Assembly (NCBI GenBank): GCA_023231475.1
Contig: JALJEE010002960.1
Span: forward strand, 1-61,577
Direction of reading: 5' to 3'
From: Seison nebaliae
Taxonomy: Eukaryota; Rotifera; Pararotatoria; Seisonacea; Seisonidae
DNA: 61,577 bases
Shown here: piece after piece, positions 1-12,553 of the stretch
Layout of the letters: the number at the start of each line of letters is the position of its first letter
How positions within the stretch are numbered: position 1 is the stretch's first letter
Made by a program: the position numbers and the translations under genes
Notes under the pieces: generated by a model
The model's input: only the letters and a program-made list of their open reading frames with translations
Told to the model about the DNA's origin: nothing
The model's database searches: none

Positions 1-1
1 A

Positions 2-193
2 CCTGATTGTTCTTCAACTATGTTGGATCATGGTGTATTGGCTGTCGGATATGGATCCCAAAACGGTAAAGATTATTATATTGTGAAAAATAGTTGGGCT
101 GCATCTTGGGGAAATGAAGGATATATTCTCATGTCTCGTAACCGAGAGAACAACTGTGGAATTGCCACTTCTGCCAGTTATCCATTAGTTTAA
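2..193 (+). CDS. Cathepsin L-like cysteine protease, C-terminal end (partial)
   Basis: Only the last 63 codons are present; the gene enters from the left edge in the frame starting at base 2. The fragment holds two of the three catalytic residues of papain-family (C1A) proteases: His in LDHGV (bases 29-31) and Asn in KNSW (bases 89-91), followed by the usual SWGNEGYI and the CGIA..SYP ending of cathepsin L. The family normally reads NSWGxxWG; here it is NSWAASWG. The catalytic Cys lies outside the window. Such enzymes are secreted or lysosomal endopeptidases. TAA at 191-193; an AATAAA-like signal lies near base 256. Family assignment is secure; the subtype (L against related parasite or digestive forms) is not. 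Confidence 0.93.
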   Translation, partial: PDCSSTMLDHGVLAVGYGSQNGKDYYIVKNSWAASWGNEGYILMSRNRENNCGIATSASYPLV

Positions 194-305
194 GATGGAT
201 TATTTTAAATTAAAACCCTTCTAAAATTATTATTATTTTCTTTTTCCTATTTTTCCAATAAACAAAAATTTAAATATTTTTCTTCTTGTTCTTCTTATTG
301 TGTAG

Positions 306-3299
306 GACAATGAAATTACAACCGCTTCCATTATCTACACCATTCTCTATCACCAGAAGAAATTACAAAGAGAATTCTCTTTATCTCATACTCCAAAATT
401 GGATGGTTTTACTCTCTGTGCTCCATCGTCATCATTGATAAAAGTTGTGATTGGAAATCAGACGAAATCCTCTTCCAGAACGAGTACTTATAAATTGAAG
501 AAAGAAGACACACAAAGTGACATCGCTGCCATGTCGTTCTCGACTGACGCAACGTCACAACCATTCGGTAAATTAAGAATCATTAATGGTATTAATCTGC
601 AGGAAAGATTGCCAATTTCCATCATGAGAATTATTAGTCAAATCGAATTTGAACATCTCTTCAAATACTTCTCCATGCTTCCACTAGTTTAAATTTATTT
701 CATCAAATTCCATTTTTCAATTCAATTATTCTATCAAATTATTCTATTAGAAACTTGTCGCTTATATTTACGGACGATATTCAGTGGAAATGAATCGATT
801 AACAATCGGAAATTCAGCCGTCGAATTTTTCAATAATTCCGTTTCTTATCTACCTCCAACCATCGATACTGGAGTATTGGCAGGAAAATTGAAAGATCTA
901 GTTTATTTTTCATTTTGTGAAATCATTCGTCATTCGTTTTTAGTGTACAAGTTGTTGTTTAGATAATCTTCATATTTCATCGATGTCGAACGTGAAGAAT
1001 TTGGTGCAATTGAGATATCTCTCGTTGAATTATAATCAAATTAGTCTAATTGAAGTTTGCCTTCTTGTTCAACGTGTCCATCATCCCATTCACAATTTTA
1101 TAGGGAACGGAAACATTAAAGAATTTGAAAGAATTATATATTTGTGGAAATAAATTGACAATTCTCGATAATTTGGGAAAACTTTCCTCTCTTATCAAAT
1201 TATCAGTTTTTAACAATAAAATCTCCCAAATTACTGGTTAGTTAATTAAAAACAATTCAATTGAATTCAAATAATTCAATTGTCCTTTTAAGACAGTTGT
1301 TTCCTACCCGAAACGATCCACTCTCTAGTACATATTGATTTGTGTAAAAACCGTTTGAACACCATCATAACACTCGCCGAAATGAGACAATTGGAAACGA
1401 TCGATTTATCGTTCAATCATTTGGAGAATCGTCGAGAGATATTCTTATTAAAAGTTTCTTTCAAAAATTCGCTTTTCTAATTCTCTCAGAAATTAACATA
1501 TTTGACTATGTTGAATATTGACGGGAATCATTTCAAGAATTTAATGAAAATGGAGAATAATGATAATTCTATCGATCTCTATATCATTTATCATTTGAAA
1601 AATCTCAAATTTTTCAACGGACAATTTATAGTCAACTTTTTTTTTCTCGAACAATAATTTACAAATCTTTATCATTTTCAGGATGCTAAAGAAACGAATT
1701 ATGCGAAAGATAAATATTCAGGGAAATTGACACCTGATCTGATTATCGAGAAATTACACAATCATTGTCATGATGGTTTACCTGGCTCATGTCGTCAACG
1801 AATTGTGGGAAGTGCTAAAGTTTGTTCTGGAACTCATTTGCAGAAACCGGTTGCAACTCAAATGGAAGCACAAATCAATTATACTCTCCAATCATTAATT
1901 CCCGATTTCAGTTATCTAAGATTTCTAGTAATTCCATCATCAGCTATCACTTCTGTCAATCTTGCCGGTAATTCGACGGTAGCACGACTCATATTTCCCA
2001 ATTTGATATCGATCAACTTGGAAGATAATTTATTAACATCATTCAGTGGACTCGTCTGTTTCTCTCATATCCACATCCTCCAACTAAATTCAAATAAAAT
2101 TGAATCGATTCGATCCTCGGATTTCCCCTCTATCAATTTCCGTCAAAAGAGTTCCTTTTTCTGTTGTAAATTTTTTTAAATTTTTTTTAGCGCCAAGACG
2201 ATCATCATCATCATTATCGATGTTACGTGGTCGTTATCCGATGGTGGATGATAAAAGTTCGTCAAATGGAAAAGATAATGGTGAATTGACTTCAAACCAA
2301 TCTCTAATGGAACAATTACAAATCCTTCATTTATGGTTAGCTAAAATGTTTTCTTCTATAATTTTTACCATCAATTTTCAGTGATAACAATATCAGTACA
2401 TTGAAAGGATTAGAATTAAATGAATTCGTTAATGTAAGAGCATTATATCTCGCCAATAATGCTCTCACTCAAATCGAAACTCATTTAATGAATATGAGAA
2501 ATTTATGTGAATTAGTTCTGGATAATAATCGAATTAAACAATTCACTTTACAATGTCTCAATTCATTTGCATCGATGACATCACTTCAAATCCTGTCATT
2601 AGAAGATAATCGTCTCAAAGATAAACTGGAACCGTTTTTCAAATGTTTGGGAATTTCGTGTAAGAATTTACGATCATTAAATTTGGCCTCTAACAAAATC
2701 GTCAATTTTTCCGAATTAAACGGTTTGGAAAAGATCGAATCGTTAAAAGAATTGATACTAATTCATAATCCACTTCATAAGAAACCGAATTATCGATTCG
2801 CTGTCGTCTCAAACAATATTAATTTGACAATATTAGATTCGATTCCAATAACGAAAGATGAATTAAATAAATATCGAGAATTATATTCTCAATCTGTAGA
2901 GAATGTTCCTCCTTTACTTCTTCTAATAATTTTATAAAATTTCTCTTTTTTCAGCAACTAGAATCATCTGATGATCAATTGACGAAAGGAGAATTACCCA
3001 AATTAACTTCACAATTAACGAACGAACTTCGAACGTTAACGTTGACGGCACCAACTGGAACGAATTCGATTACAGCGAAAGGCAAAGGAATTTTCACCAA
3101 CACATATCGGCACAATACGGAAAAGAATCTCAGTCAAAAGAATACGAACACCAATAATTTATTTAGTGAGAAGGTTCGAGGAAGAAATGAATTACGAGCG
3201 AAATTTCTCCAGAAAAGTTCGATTCGAACGAAATCATTCTCCGGAAGACAAAATCAACATCATCGAACGGAACCTCCATTTCGATTTTTCGACACATAA
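306..3299 (+). CDS. LRRC9: LRRC9-like leucine-rich-repeat protein
   Basis: Ten exons: 306-686, 751-900, 944-1054, 1104-1236, 1293-1453, 1490-1630, 1682-2150, 2191-2335, 2382-2904, 2955-3299 (about 852 residues). All phases join cleanly. From base 995 on, SDS22-type LRRs follow one another (LRYLSLNYNQIS, LKELYICGNKL, LVHIDLCKNRL). A second LRR block sits at 1930-2850 and ends in an LRR cap (NPLHKKPNYRFAVVSNN). The GKLTPD...EKL linker between the blocks resembles the C-terminal two-thirds of LRRC9, a protein of ciliated animals. The first exon follows an AG acceptor (TGTAG, 301-305) and is open in phase 0 but has no initiator ATG, and only 112 bp separate it from the cathepsin stop. The N-terminal part of LRRC9 (coiled coil and first LRRs) is therefore missing, nested far upstream, or replaced by a spliced-leader start. 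The last exon is basic and low complexity. Confidence 0.62.
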
Positions 3300-3322
3300 A
3301 ATTCAATTTTTTTCCAATAAAT

Positions 3323-5459
3323 TCATGAGATTATTCCATTCTTTATCATGAATGCTTGGATACAATAATTCTTATGAATCGTCGCGTCTTCCGTTGAATC
3401 GAAATCATTCTGACAATATTGACATTTTGATGGTAAAGTCATCACAATTTCTTTCGTCAATTTACTGGGAGTAATTTCTTTTTTTTCTACTAATTTTCCA
3501 TCTTTGTTTATCTAAAAATCGAAAAAAATGAAATATTCAACTAAATAAACTGGAACTTGATTATTCAATTTATCGATAGTTTTCTTCAAAGTTAAATTCT
3601 GTCCAGATAATAAATCTAATCTCAATTGATTCGATGAGAATTGACTCATCATATCACTCAGAATATCGACCTGTTTATCTTCCTCTTTCCGTACTGGTCC
3701 ATTCAAATCCGGATACTCTACCAATAATTTGATTCTTTCATCTTTTCGAGCGTTCGCTAATTTCAATTGACGTAATTCCAATTCCATCTCCTCAGCTCTT
3801 CTACTCGTCACTCGTACATGTTGTTCGAATTCGTTTCTAATCTGGAAAAAGGAATTTAACTTTTCTTTTCGATGAATTAAAAACTTCTTTCTTATTCGAA
3901 TTTTCCGTTTCTTTCAATTTCCTCTCATAATTTTCAATATCTTCTTGTAATTTCTTTGTAATTTTTCTATTCGAACAAAAATTTAAAAAGAAATTTTCCA
4001 TTTAAATTGTCATAACTGTTGACGACGTAAATCGCTAGTTGCCTTGTTTAATTCGTCAATTATTTGAGAATGTTTATCATTCAGAACCTGTACAAGAAGA
4101 TTAATAACAAGATCATTTGGATGAGAAACTTCTTTTTGTTTTTTAATATTTCCTGAACGAATTCTTTCTTTGTTGAGCGACAGTTCATAATTTTCCGATT
4201 TCTCCTCCAATTTTCCCAACATTTCTTTTAACTCTTTACATTTGTCTTCCTCGATTCTGAGGAGTTGCTGAAATGATTCTCTTTCTTTCGACAAATTCGT
4301 CAATTTCGTCACTTCCTCACCTAATTCACCTCAAATAAAATTGAAAATGAAAATTGGAATAACTTTGTCTTCCTACAATTCTCTCATATTCACTGTTCTT
4401 TATTCGTGATTGACTTAATTGAATTGTCAGATCTTCAATCTTTTTCTTCAAATTATCCTTCTCATGCTTCAATACTTCTTCCCATCGTTTCTTCTCACGA
4501 TTATGTGAACCTGCATTCCGTTCCAGTTTCTTCTCCAAATTATTTACGTTCAAATCCTGTTCACTGATTTTCGTCGTCAATGAATTTCTCTCTTTATTCA
4601 ACTTTTCATTCTCACAATATAATCGGATTTTTGTCGCTTCCAAATCTTGTTGACGATTTGTCATTTCGTCAAACGCGAATTTCAATTTCTTCAGATCAGC
4701 AATTTCCATCTCTAACCATTTCTTCATGTCATCACCAGTGAGCCAATCGGAATATGAGATATGATTCTGATCGATATAGTTTTGTAGTTCAGATTTCACT
4801 TTGACGTGTGTACAAACACTCATCAATTCATCTGATGTTTGAAATAAAAGTTTTTGTAATTCATAACATGAACCACATGGCAAGAGAGCACTTTCGTTCG
4901 TCTGAGATGATTTATTATGAGCGACAACATTCATCATCTTTTCTTCTTCTTTCAATTTCTTTATCATTTCCTTCTGCACTTTCTTCAATGATTTCTCTGT
5001 GTCATTCTTAATTTTCATTTGAAGTTGGAGAGATATCCAGAACTTTTGCGCTACAGCTCCAATACTGTTCCCTAATCGTTTAATATCGTCATTTTTCGAA
5101 TCGTTTGCTTGATAATCGATAGCTAATCGAATGAGAAAGATGAATCTAATTTGATTTGAAATTAATAGAAATTATCGAATAATTGAACCGGTCTAATATC
5201 AATTCTAATTTCTTATAATAAAGTGTCGTCTCATCATCTTCGTAGATCATATTATATCGACTTAATAAAGTTACTACGTTTATTTCGTTCGCCATACTCT
5301 CGGGATATTTCCATGAATCGTAACTGGAAATGGAACTAATTGAAGATTGGAAGAGAAGTCTAACGTCGGTTTAGTCACATATTCACAAATTTCTTTGTTT
5401 ATCTTCTCGATAGAAGTGATGTCATGTTCTAACGATTTGGTTGAATGCTTTGCTGACAT
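3323..5459 (-). CDS. CCDC157: CCDC157-like coiled-coil protein with a C-terminal Cys/His motif
   Basis: Seven exons on the minus strand: 5459-5365, 5323-5189, 5145-4364, 4329-4017, 3966-3885, 3841-3557, 3511-3323 (626 residues). The N-terminus matches the CCDC157 signature: SWKYPESMANEINVVTLLSRY, a hydrophobic LILDRFIFLI helix, then AQKFWISLQ. A long coiled coil fills the middle, and VEYPDLNGP near residue 500 recalls a conserved YPDL spot of the family. The last exon ends in a C-X2-C-X12-H-X3-C arrangement that could bind zinc; I do not know it from vertebrate CCDC157. In mammals CCDC157 is testis-biased and linked to acrosome and sperm formation. Its stop codon lies 23 bp from that of the LRRC9-like gene, so the 3' UTRs must overlap. 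Confidence 0.72.
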
Positions 5460-5708
5460 CAGATGAAAATGAAAATATATTTTTTTCGAATCGCACAAGA
5501 TGAATTCTTCCGTTTTATTCAATTTAACTAATTTCTTTTTTTATGATGCTACAATTCTCTTATCATGTCCGTTACCATGGAGATTAAGTAGACTGCCGAA
5601 ACTTGTAATTTTAATAAAAATAATTTTTTTATAGCAAAACAAGCAAAAAGATTATTATTAAAATTAGAAGCTATATATAATATCGCAATTATTTCCCATA
5701 ATATTCAA

Positions 5709-6401
5709 CTAGAATCCTGTTTTTTCAAAAAAAACGGTTCCCTTATTACTTCTATCGAAAGATGATTTGTAAAATTTACAAATAATCGGAAAATTCATTT
5801 CATCACATTCAGTAGTTGAGGCGTCACATTCACTGTCGAATGAACAGATGATCGCACAAAATTTCTCTTGGTAACATAGTTTTCTTCCATATAGATTATG
5901 AATGACGAAGTTATTCATAATTGAGACGATTTTCTTATGCTTCTCCATTATCATGCACGAAAAGTACATCTCACTCGTGCATCTGACCATTGCAGATAAT
6001 TTTGTGGTGCCATTACCAGTTAATGCGTGTGGTTGCATAGCAACACAATCTTCCTGCTTTGGCATTGTCGAATAGAAGAACCAATCGTCTATTATCTTTT
6101 TCGATTCTTTCCATTGGTAACCTGTTTGACTTGGTTCTGCATTCACCCAGTACATATTATCTGCAATATCATTTTCGGTAAGAAATCTTCTCATATGCAT
6201 ACCATTTTTATCGAAGATATTATCCGGTAAAATTTCTAACGGCACCGCATTTCTACTCTTGCAATAATTTGTCAGTGATGAAAATGGTCCTATTTGTTCC
6301 GAAAGAATGACAGTAATTTTTCCATCTTTCCATTCGAAAACATATTTCTCACAAACAATTAACGATAAGTTAATGAGAAAGAAATTGAAAAATAGAAACA
6401 T
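5709..6401 (-). CDS. Secreted C-type-lectin-like protein
   Basis: Single open frame of 230 residues starting at ATG 6401-6399. Residues 1-17 form a hydrophobic signal peptide (MFLFFNFFLINLSLIVC). The rest has a C-type-lectin-like layout: YCKSRNAVPLEI, then YWVNAEPSQTGYQW, DCVAM, and a Cys-rich end (CYQEKFCAIICSFDSECDASTTECDEMNFPIICKF). The calcium and sugar-binding motifs (EPN/QPD, WND) are not recognisable, so carbohydrate binding is doubtful. No transmembrane segment follows, so it is probably secreted. It is also possible that the second Cys cluster is a separate domain. The fold call rests on Cys/Trp spacing only. Confidence 0.55.
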   Translation of the reverse strand: MFLFFNFFLINLSLIVCEKYVFEWKDGKITVILSEQIGPFSSLTNYCKSRNAVPLEILPDNIFDKNGMHMRRFLTENDIADNMYWVNAEPSQTGYQWKESKKIIDDWFFYSTMPKQEDCVAMQPHALTGNGTTKLSAMVRCTSEMYFSCMIMEKHKKIVSIMNNFVIHNLYGRKLCYQEKFCAIICSFDSECDASTTECDEMNFPIICKFYKSSFDRSNKGTVFFEKTGF

Positions 6402-6826
6402 ATCAGAATTGAATAAGTTTTTTTAAAAATGGTTTTCTTAACTAGAAATTTTACAGACAATTTTAACATTACTTCATTCGAGAATTATCGATCTCATTTC
6501 TTAATACCTCCTTTCTTTCTCGTTAGCTGACACAGTTAATTAATATTAACGAAATTTTAAAACCATCTATCAATGTCGAACCATAATTTCTAAGAATTTT
6601 TAATTATCACCAAATTAGACAGGAAAAGCAAATTGCAATTTTGATAATTTAATTACATTGAAAGAAAAGTGATAAAAATTTAAATGAAGAATCATTTCAT
6701 GAGATTAAATTGTAATAAATAATTAAATTTGCACGGAAACATAAAACTCTAAAGCGAAAGGTTCATTTGCCGAAAATCTCCGGAAATTTCTGTAGGAAAA
6801 TAGATAGGAGAAATTGTGAGTGATTC
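6402..6826. other. Intergenic, between two minus-strand genes
   Basis: AT-rich spacer of 425 bp between the start of the lectin-like gene and the stop of the NTE-like gene. I see no open frame, tRNA or repeat in it. It must hold the promoter of the lectin-like gene and the 3' UTR of the NTE-like gene. Confidence 0.6.
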
Positions 6827-9800
6827 TCAGTTGGAATTGTCGATAGCTAATTGATCCAAGTGACATGATTGATCAGTTTGTGATCGTTTGAAATTCTTTT
6901 TCTTCCTCTTATGTCGTTGCAACTAGAAATGAAGTAATTGAGGGTAAATTTGAATAGAGGAAAAAGAGAAACTTTTGATGACATTTCTGATTCGTCTTGA
7001 GCGACACTTCTTGTTGGTACGGTTAGTTCACTGTCAGACATGGTGACGTGACGGAGTAGATGTTCGATGAAATCGTAGACATGAGGAGCCGCACCGTCAA
7101 CTTGATGTAATAATCGTTCGTTACCTTCGTATTCACCATCGGTTAAATTTCCATCCGTTTTATATCGTTTTCTCATTATCAATTTCTTCAGTTCTGCCAA
7201 TTTCTTCTTTTTCTTATTCTCTTCCAAAACTTCTTCATCATCTCCTTCATTGCCATTATCACTAATAATATTCTTTTCATCATCATCGTCATCTTCTTCT
7301 TCTTCAACTTCGTCAATTGGGGAATCGTCTGTTGGAACGAAATCTAAATAATTATCGATAAAACTGATTTTTTTCGTTTTATTTCTTCGATTCATCATTT
7401 TATTGTTTTGGTTGAGATTGGATGATGTATTGAAGTGAACAGTCGATTTTTGTGAATTATTTTGGTTATTTTCCGGCAGATTTACTGTTTCTTCGTTATC
7501 GAGAACTGATAAAGTTTCATCGTCATTTGTACTATCTGTCTCATAATTATCTACATCATCTTCAATTCGATTGATGAGAATAGTAAGATCAATGAAATTT
7601 GGTGGTTGATAAGTGGATTTGCTTTTTATTTTCTCCACTTGATTGGCTGGTAGATCTGGTACTGTCGTATGTCGATGAAAGAAGAAATTTTCAGGATTTT
7701 GTTTTTGGAAGATATCTTTGTCGAAAGATCCATATTCTTTCCATTCAGCGAATAATGAACGGAAATGTTTCTCGCCCACTTCCAAAATCTCATCAAATGA
7801 ACCGAATTGCAAAGTAGAAAAACCATCAACTGGTGCACGTAAATAATAAACGAATGGAAGACGTTTGATCAAATTCATTTGTCGTTGTGACGACACATAA
7901 GCGAGACGAGATTGAATCTCTTCCATATCTGGAACATTAATAAGAGATGTGAATGGATTCCATCGTTTCCATAGCAACCACCATCCTGACAACGAATCAC
8001 CATAACTTGTTAAATTATCGTTTAATCTGGAACTGACATCATTAGCGAATACTACACTCGCTCCCATATTATGAATGACGTCAGCTGGTAAATTGTTGAC
8101 ATAACCACCATCGAGAAGTAAATGACCATCAATCGGATCACATAATGGTGGCAAATAAGAAGCGAGAGACATACTAGCTCTTACATATCTCCAAACACTA
8201 CCTGAAGTATGAATTCTCATACAACTGGACGTGATGTCTGTTGATACACAAAAATATGGTAACCATAAATCTTCGATTTGAGTGTCACCGAAAGTCACTT
8301 CGATTTGTTCATTGAAACCAGCACCGGTGAACATTGATGTTATTGGATAAGTTAAATCGAAAATTTTATTTGTAATCGAATTCATTGATCGTGCAAATTG
8401 TCGAGCTTTATTTAAAACAATTTTTGAATTTGGTGCATGCATCGCCCATAAAGCAGATACATAACCGCCCATACTCGTCCCTCCAATCATATCTATTGGA
8501 ACATTAAAATCGATAAGTGTAGTGATGAGTGAATAATGTGCATTTCCACGTGCACCACCACCACCCAAAGCAACACCAATACCCGTCCCAGTGAGTAGTC
8601 GTGCTAAACGTGAAAAATCAGAGAGACGATCATATTCCATATTGGCAATTTTCGAATAAGTTTCTTCAATTTCCGATTCAGATTTATACGATTGTAAAAC
8701 ACGATCACTACATCGAATATGATGATGGAAACTGCACCAACTACGTGCATTCAACCAATCTACCGTTCCTAACGGTTTCGTTCGATATCGACGTTTTGGA
8801 TCACGTTCTGGTGACAACATCTCTCCTAATAATGCTTTCCTAATATTATGAATTGCATTATCAACACCTTTTTGTAAGACATCTCTTGTTCGAATTTCAA
8901 CTTCTTCATCTTTCTCTTTCCGATAAAGTAATACTAATTCTTTTTGTGCACGAAATGAACCATATTCAATTTCCGTTTCAAATTGTGTTGGAAGATGAGA
9001 TTGTCCTGAATTAGCCACAATCAATACACAATCTGCTTGTCGTAGACATCGTAAAGTCCATGGTGAGACTTTATGTTCACATTCATATATGACCATTCGA
9101 TGAAGATCTTCTTGTTGAGATAACCAAGCAGATAATCGATAATCATTCGCTGTATCAAAAATTTGTGATCCGAATCGTTCGATAATATTCGTTCTCGTTA
9201 ATCTCATTGTTAAACCAATTTGTGAGAAGGCTAAAGATAATTCAGCAGTAAATGCTTTCAATGGCACTAAAGTATTCACTGGTAATATGGCAAGAGTCGA
9301 TAAATTTGAATGGAGATTTAAATCGAATTCATTATTTTTTAATTCATAAGATTGTTTTTTATCGATGGCTGATCTAATAGTTGAATTATCTTTCGGTAAA
9401 TTATTACTATCCGAAGTAAACAGATTCATATGTGCTAAACTTTCTGAGAAATCATTTGGTCCATTCGAAATATTCGCTGTCGTTGAATTTCCACTATGGA
9501 GAGTAGCAGAGGCAGCAACTGTCGCTCCTAATAATCGTTTTCCTAATAGATTTAATAATCTTGTAATAATTCTTGGATATCTCGTACGAATAACATTAAC
9601 AATACCAGATGGTAAACATGCTAATTCCGTATCTCGAATTGCCATCAATGATGATGATCTTTCTACTCCGATGAGAACCTCAACAAATCCCACCAAATCT
9701 CCTCGTCCATATTCAGCTGCAATATTTTTATCATCCAATTCATTCTTCACCACCGATCTCAAACGACCATTAATAATAATATAAATATTTTCTGATGGAT

Positions 9801-11583
9801 CATTTTGTTTATAAAGAGCTTTTCCTGATTCCACCAATTGCCAATCAAGAGCATAATCTATTTGACGTGTAAATGAAGAAAAACGACGAATAGTCTCGTA
9901 ACATATGGGTAGAACGATATCTGGTTCTTCACACAAAATTCCATAGAAAGCCGATCGTTTTAAGATTACCATAATACTGTCACTTTTCGCCATAACCGAA
10001 AATAGAGAACCTTCTCCTGTCAATAAATTCATCGATCCAATCGATTCGCCAATTTTGAGATAATATAATAAAATCTCTTCTCCACTTTTATCATGTTGAT
10101 GAATGGCAACTTGACCACTAATCAAGAAATGTAAATCACAATCTGTATTTCCTTCCTCAATTAATTTCTCACCACATTTCAATCTTCTCAATACTAATCG
10201 ACCATTTAATGTTGAACTATTTTTCAATTGTAATTTAGTTGCAATTGTAGCTTCAATTCGATGCATTTCCGCCACGTCCTCATTCGATGGAATATCATCA
10301 TATGATTTCGGTCGTTGAATATTTGTCTTCTCAATTCGAGCACGACTCACAAACGCTTCGAAATCTTTATCTCGATTCCATTCGATCGATTGACGTCTCG
10401 GTTTGTTTTCATCTCGACTTATTTTTTTCATAATTTTTTTCGATTCAATCGCTCCTAAACTTCGTTGTCTCATCGGAAATTGTTTAGCTAATGGTGGCAA
10501 TTGAGAATCATCAGTTTTCTGATTCGATAACTTTCTCAGTTTTTTCTTTGAAACTTTCACTTTTCTATCATCGCCGATAGACGGACTACGTAATGGTGAT
10601 CGTATATTAGTCACTCGATTGGTCCGTTGTCGAATGAGTTCTCGATTCAATCCCAAATAAGTGTTTAATGCCATAAATGTAACTCGTTGTATACGAATCA
10701 TTATCATTTGAACGATTCTTACCATTGACGCAGGATATTCTTTAAAAATCTTCGCAAATTCAATTAATGGTAATTTGAGAATTGTGACGTTAGTTTGAGC
10801 AGTCGCTTTCAATTTCCGATAATGAACCGTTTTTCCACGTGCTAACGTCTCCAATATCGTCATTAATGAAAATATAGATTCTCCCGCATGTACTTTCTTT
10901 ATTAATGACATTCGATTCTTCTCTTCGATCATATACAAATTGACAATTCCTGTTTGAACAACAAAAATGGCGTCATCTTCTTGATTGGGTTCGAAGAGAC
11001 ATGAATCTTCTAATAAATTCACCGTTTCTAAATGACGAAATAATTGAGCGAATAATGGTTTGTCGAAATGACCAAATACTTTCATACTCTTCAAAACATA
11101 AACGATTTCTTTCGGTAACATTGTCTGATCACGACGTGTTTGTGGTTCAAGATCGAATGTTACTAAACTGTTTGGAATTACTTGTTTCTCTCGACGATTC
11201 GGAATATTCTTTTTGAATAATTTATCTTCGATTTTCGCACCGATTTGTATGATATTCTTCAACACATCTCTCTTTCTCTGATCTTTCCATTGTTTACTGG
11301 GCAAGACGTCGATTCTTGACCGCAATTTACGTAAAGCAACTCGAGCGAAATGGAAAATCCTCTCACGATCCTTCAAACGTCCACTGAACAAATCTACTGG
11401 ATTCTTCTTCGAATTACTCATCATCTTCCTCCGACGAAGATAAATAGAAATTAATATAATCACTAAACCAATTACGATGGTAATTGAGACGAGGAAGAAT
11501 TTGGATGATAATACAATGTCACTCTGCGTTGTAATACGAGTAAATGTCGTCAGAAGACGATCCATCATTCCAACATCTTCCAT
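6827..11583 (-). CDS. PNPLA6: Neuropathy target esterase-like patatin phospholipase (PNPLA6/7)
   Basis: Two exons: 11583-6973 and 6922-6827 (1568 residues; vertebrate family members are about 1330-1370). Order: N-terminal transmembrane helix (about residues 28-50), first cyclic-nucleotide-binding-like domain (about 160-290), second and third such domains (about 470-700), and a patatin lipase domain. In the latter the oxyanion motif GGGARG lies near residue 1004, the nucleophile serine in GTSMG near 1035 and the catalytic Asp in DGG near 1157, so the Ser-Asp dyad is intact. It should be an ER-anchored lysophospholipase/phosphatidylcholine hydrolase. A C-terminal extension of about 240 residues is acidic and low complexity (runs of E/D, then K). 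The 4.6 kb first exon has no introns; the one intron (50 bp, 6923-6972) sits just before the basic tail. Confidence 0.95.
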
Positions 11584-12019
11584 TTCTTATTAAAGCTAAA
11601 AATGAAGCAAGCTAACTCTTTCAATATTATTCAATCACTCTTCATTGACAATTTTTTTCTTTCATTCTTTTTCGCGTAAAATGAAAATATTTTGGGTAAA
11701 AAAATTTCCATGACAAACTAGAAAAAATCATATTTCACTTATCATCCTTATTTTTTTGTCATTAGTAAATATTTAATCATGTTGCACAACACTTCCAGGC
11801 AACTTTTTTTTCATGAAAATTATAATTATTTTTTTATGACTTTTTATTTATAAAACTTATAATTTTGAATTGATTCCTCTGTGTGTGTCTACTATCGATA
11901 TCTAATACACTGTATTTAATACACTGTATTAGATATTGTTAATAATAAGATATAATACACATACTGTATTAAATACAGACTAAAACTTTAGTCAAATAAA
12001 ATAAATAATTTTTATTGAT
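11584..12019. other. Intergenic with near-perfect palindrome
   Basis: The 436 bp between the NTE-like start and the stop of the next minus-strand gene hold a 37-bp near-palindrome at 11899-11935, listed separately, and further copies of its AATACA/TGTATT core up to about 11985. I see nothing else. Confidence 0.6.
11899..11935. repeat. 37-bp near-perfect palindrome
   Basis: The two arms read TATCTAATACA and TGTATTAGATA around two tandem copies of an AATACACTGTATT core. Only the centre and one symmetric pair break full palindromy. It could form a cruciform or RNA hairpin. A related core recurs at 30434-30452. Confidence 0.7.
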
Positions 12020-12553
12020 TTAATAAGAATATTGTAATGGTGGAAGTAATTCGTTCCATTGTTTCTCTTTAGTCATATGAAATTTGATAAATTTCTTCTT
12101 CGTCGTCTTCAAAACACAATATGAACATCCAAATGAGAGAAATTCATTTCTTTTATTACAATCTACTTTGAATAGATTAATCTGTTCAAGATAGTTAGAG
12201 AAACGAAGAAGGGAAAAAAATCGAACCTTTTTGATAACTAAATTATGTCGAATTCGTCTCCAAAAATTTACCGATTTCGGCATATCCAATTTTCCATATA
12301 AAGTCAAAGGAGTGTTCAACTTTTCTTTACAAGAGAATTTGAATTGATTTTTACTGTTTCGCTTCAGATATCTCTTTCTCTTATTAACATTTACTTGACA
12401 TATTTCTCCATGTTCGTTCTGAAAAGACAATTTGATCTTTTCGGAACTTCCTGCGAAAAATTTGTGTTTTACTTCAATTTCAGCACAATAATCATTCTCA
12501 CAAGTTATTACTCTAATCAGAATGATGAGAGAAAAAATTAAAAGTTTTAACAT
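12020..12553 (-). CDS. Small secreted protein, unknown family
   Basis: Two exons, 12553-12227 and 12181-12020, give 162 residues. The 45-bp interval 12182-12226 is in frame and open, but it has this genome's typical intron form (GTT start, CAG end), so I treat it as an intron. ATG 12553-12551 was chosen because it starts a clear signal peptide (MLKLLIFSLIILIRVITC). The mature part has six or more Cys and beta-rich stretches (KIKLSFQNEHGEICQVNV, LNTPLTLYGKL); a small PLAT- or transthyretin-like beta sandwich is conceivable but unproven. It lies head-to-head with DNAAF11, 369 bp apart. I do not recognise the family. Confidence 0.6.
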   Translation of the reverse strand: MLKLLIFSLIILIRVITCENDYCAEIEVKHKFFAGSSEKIKLSFQNEHGEICQVNVNKRKRYLKRNSKNQFKFSCKEKLNTPLTLYGKLDMPKSVNFWRRIRHNLVIKKVRFFSLLRFSNYLEQINLFKVDCNKRNEFLSFGCSYCVLKTTKKKFIKFHMTKEKQWNELLPPLQYSY

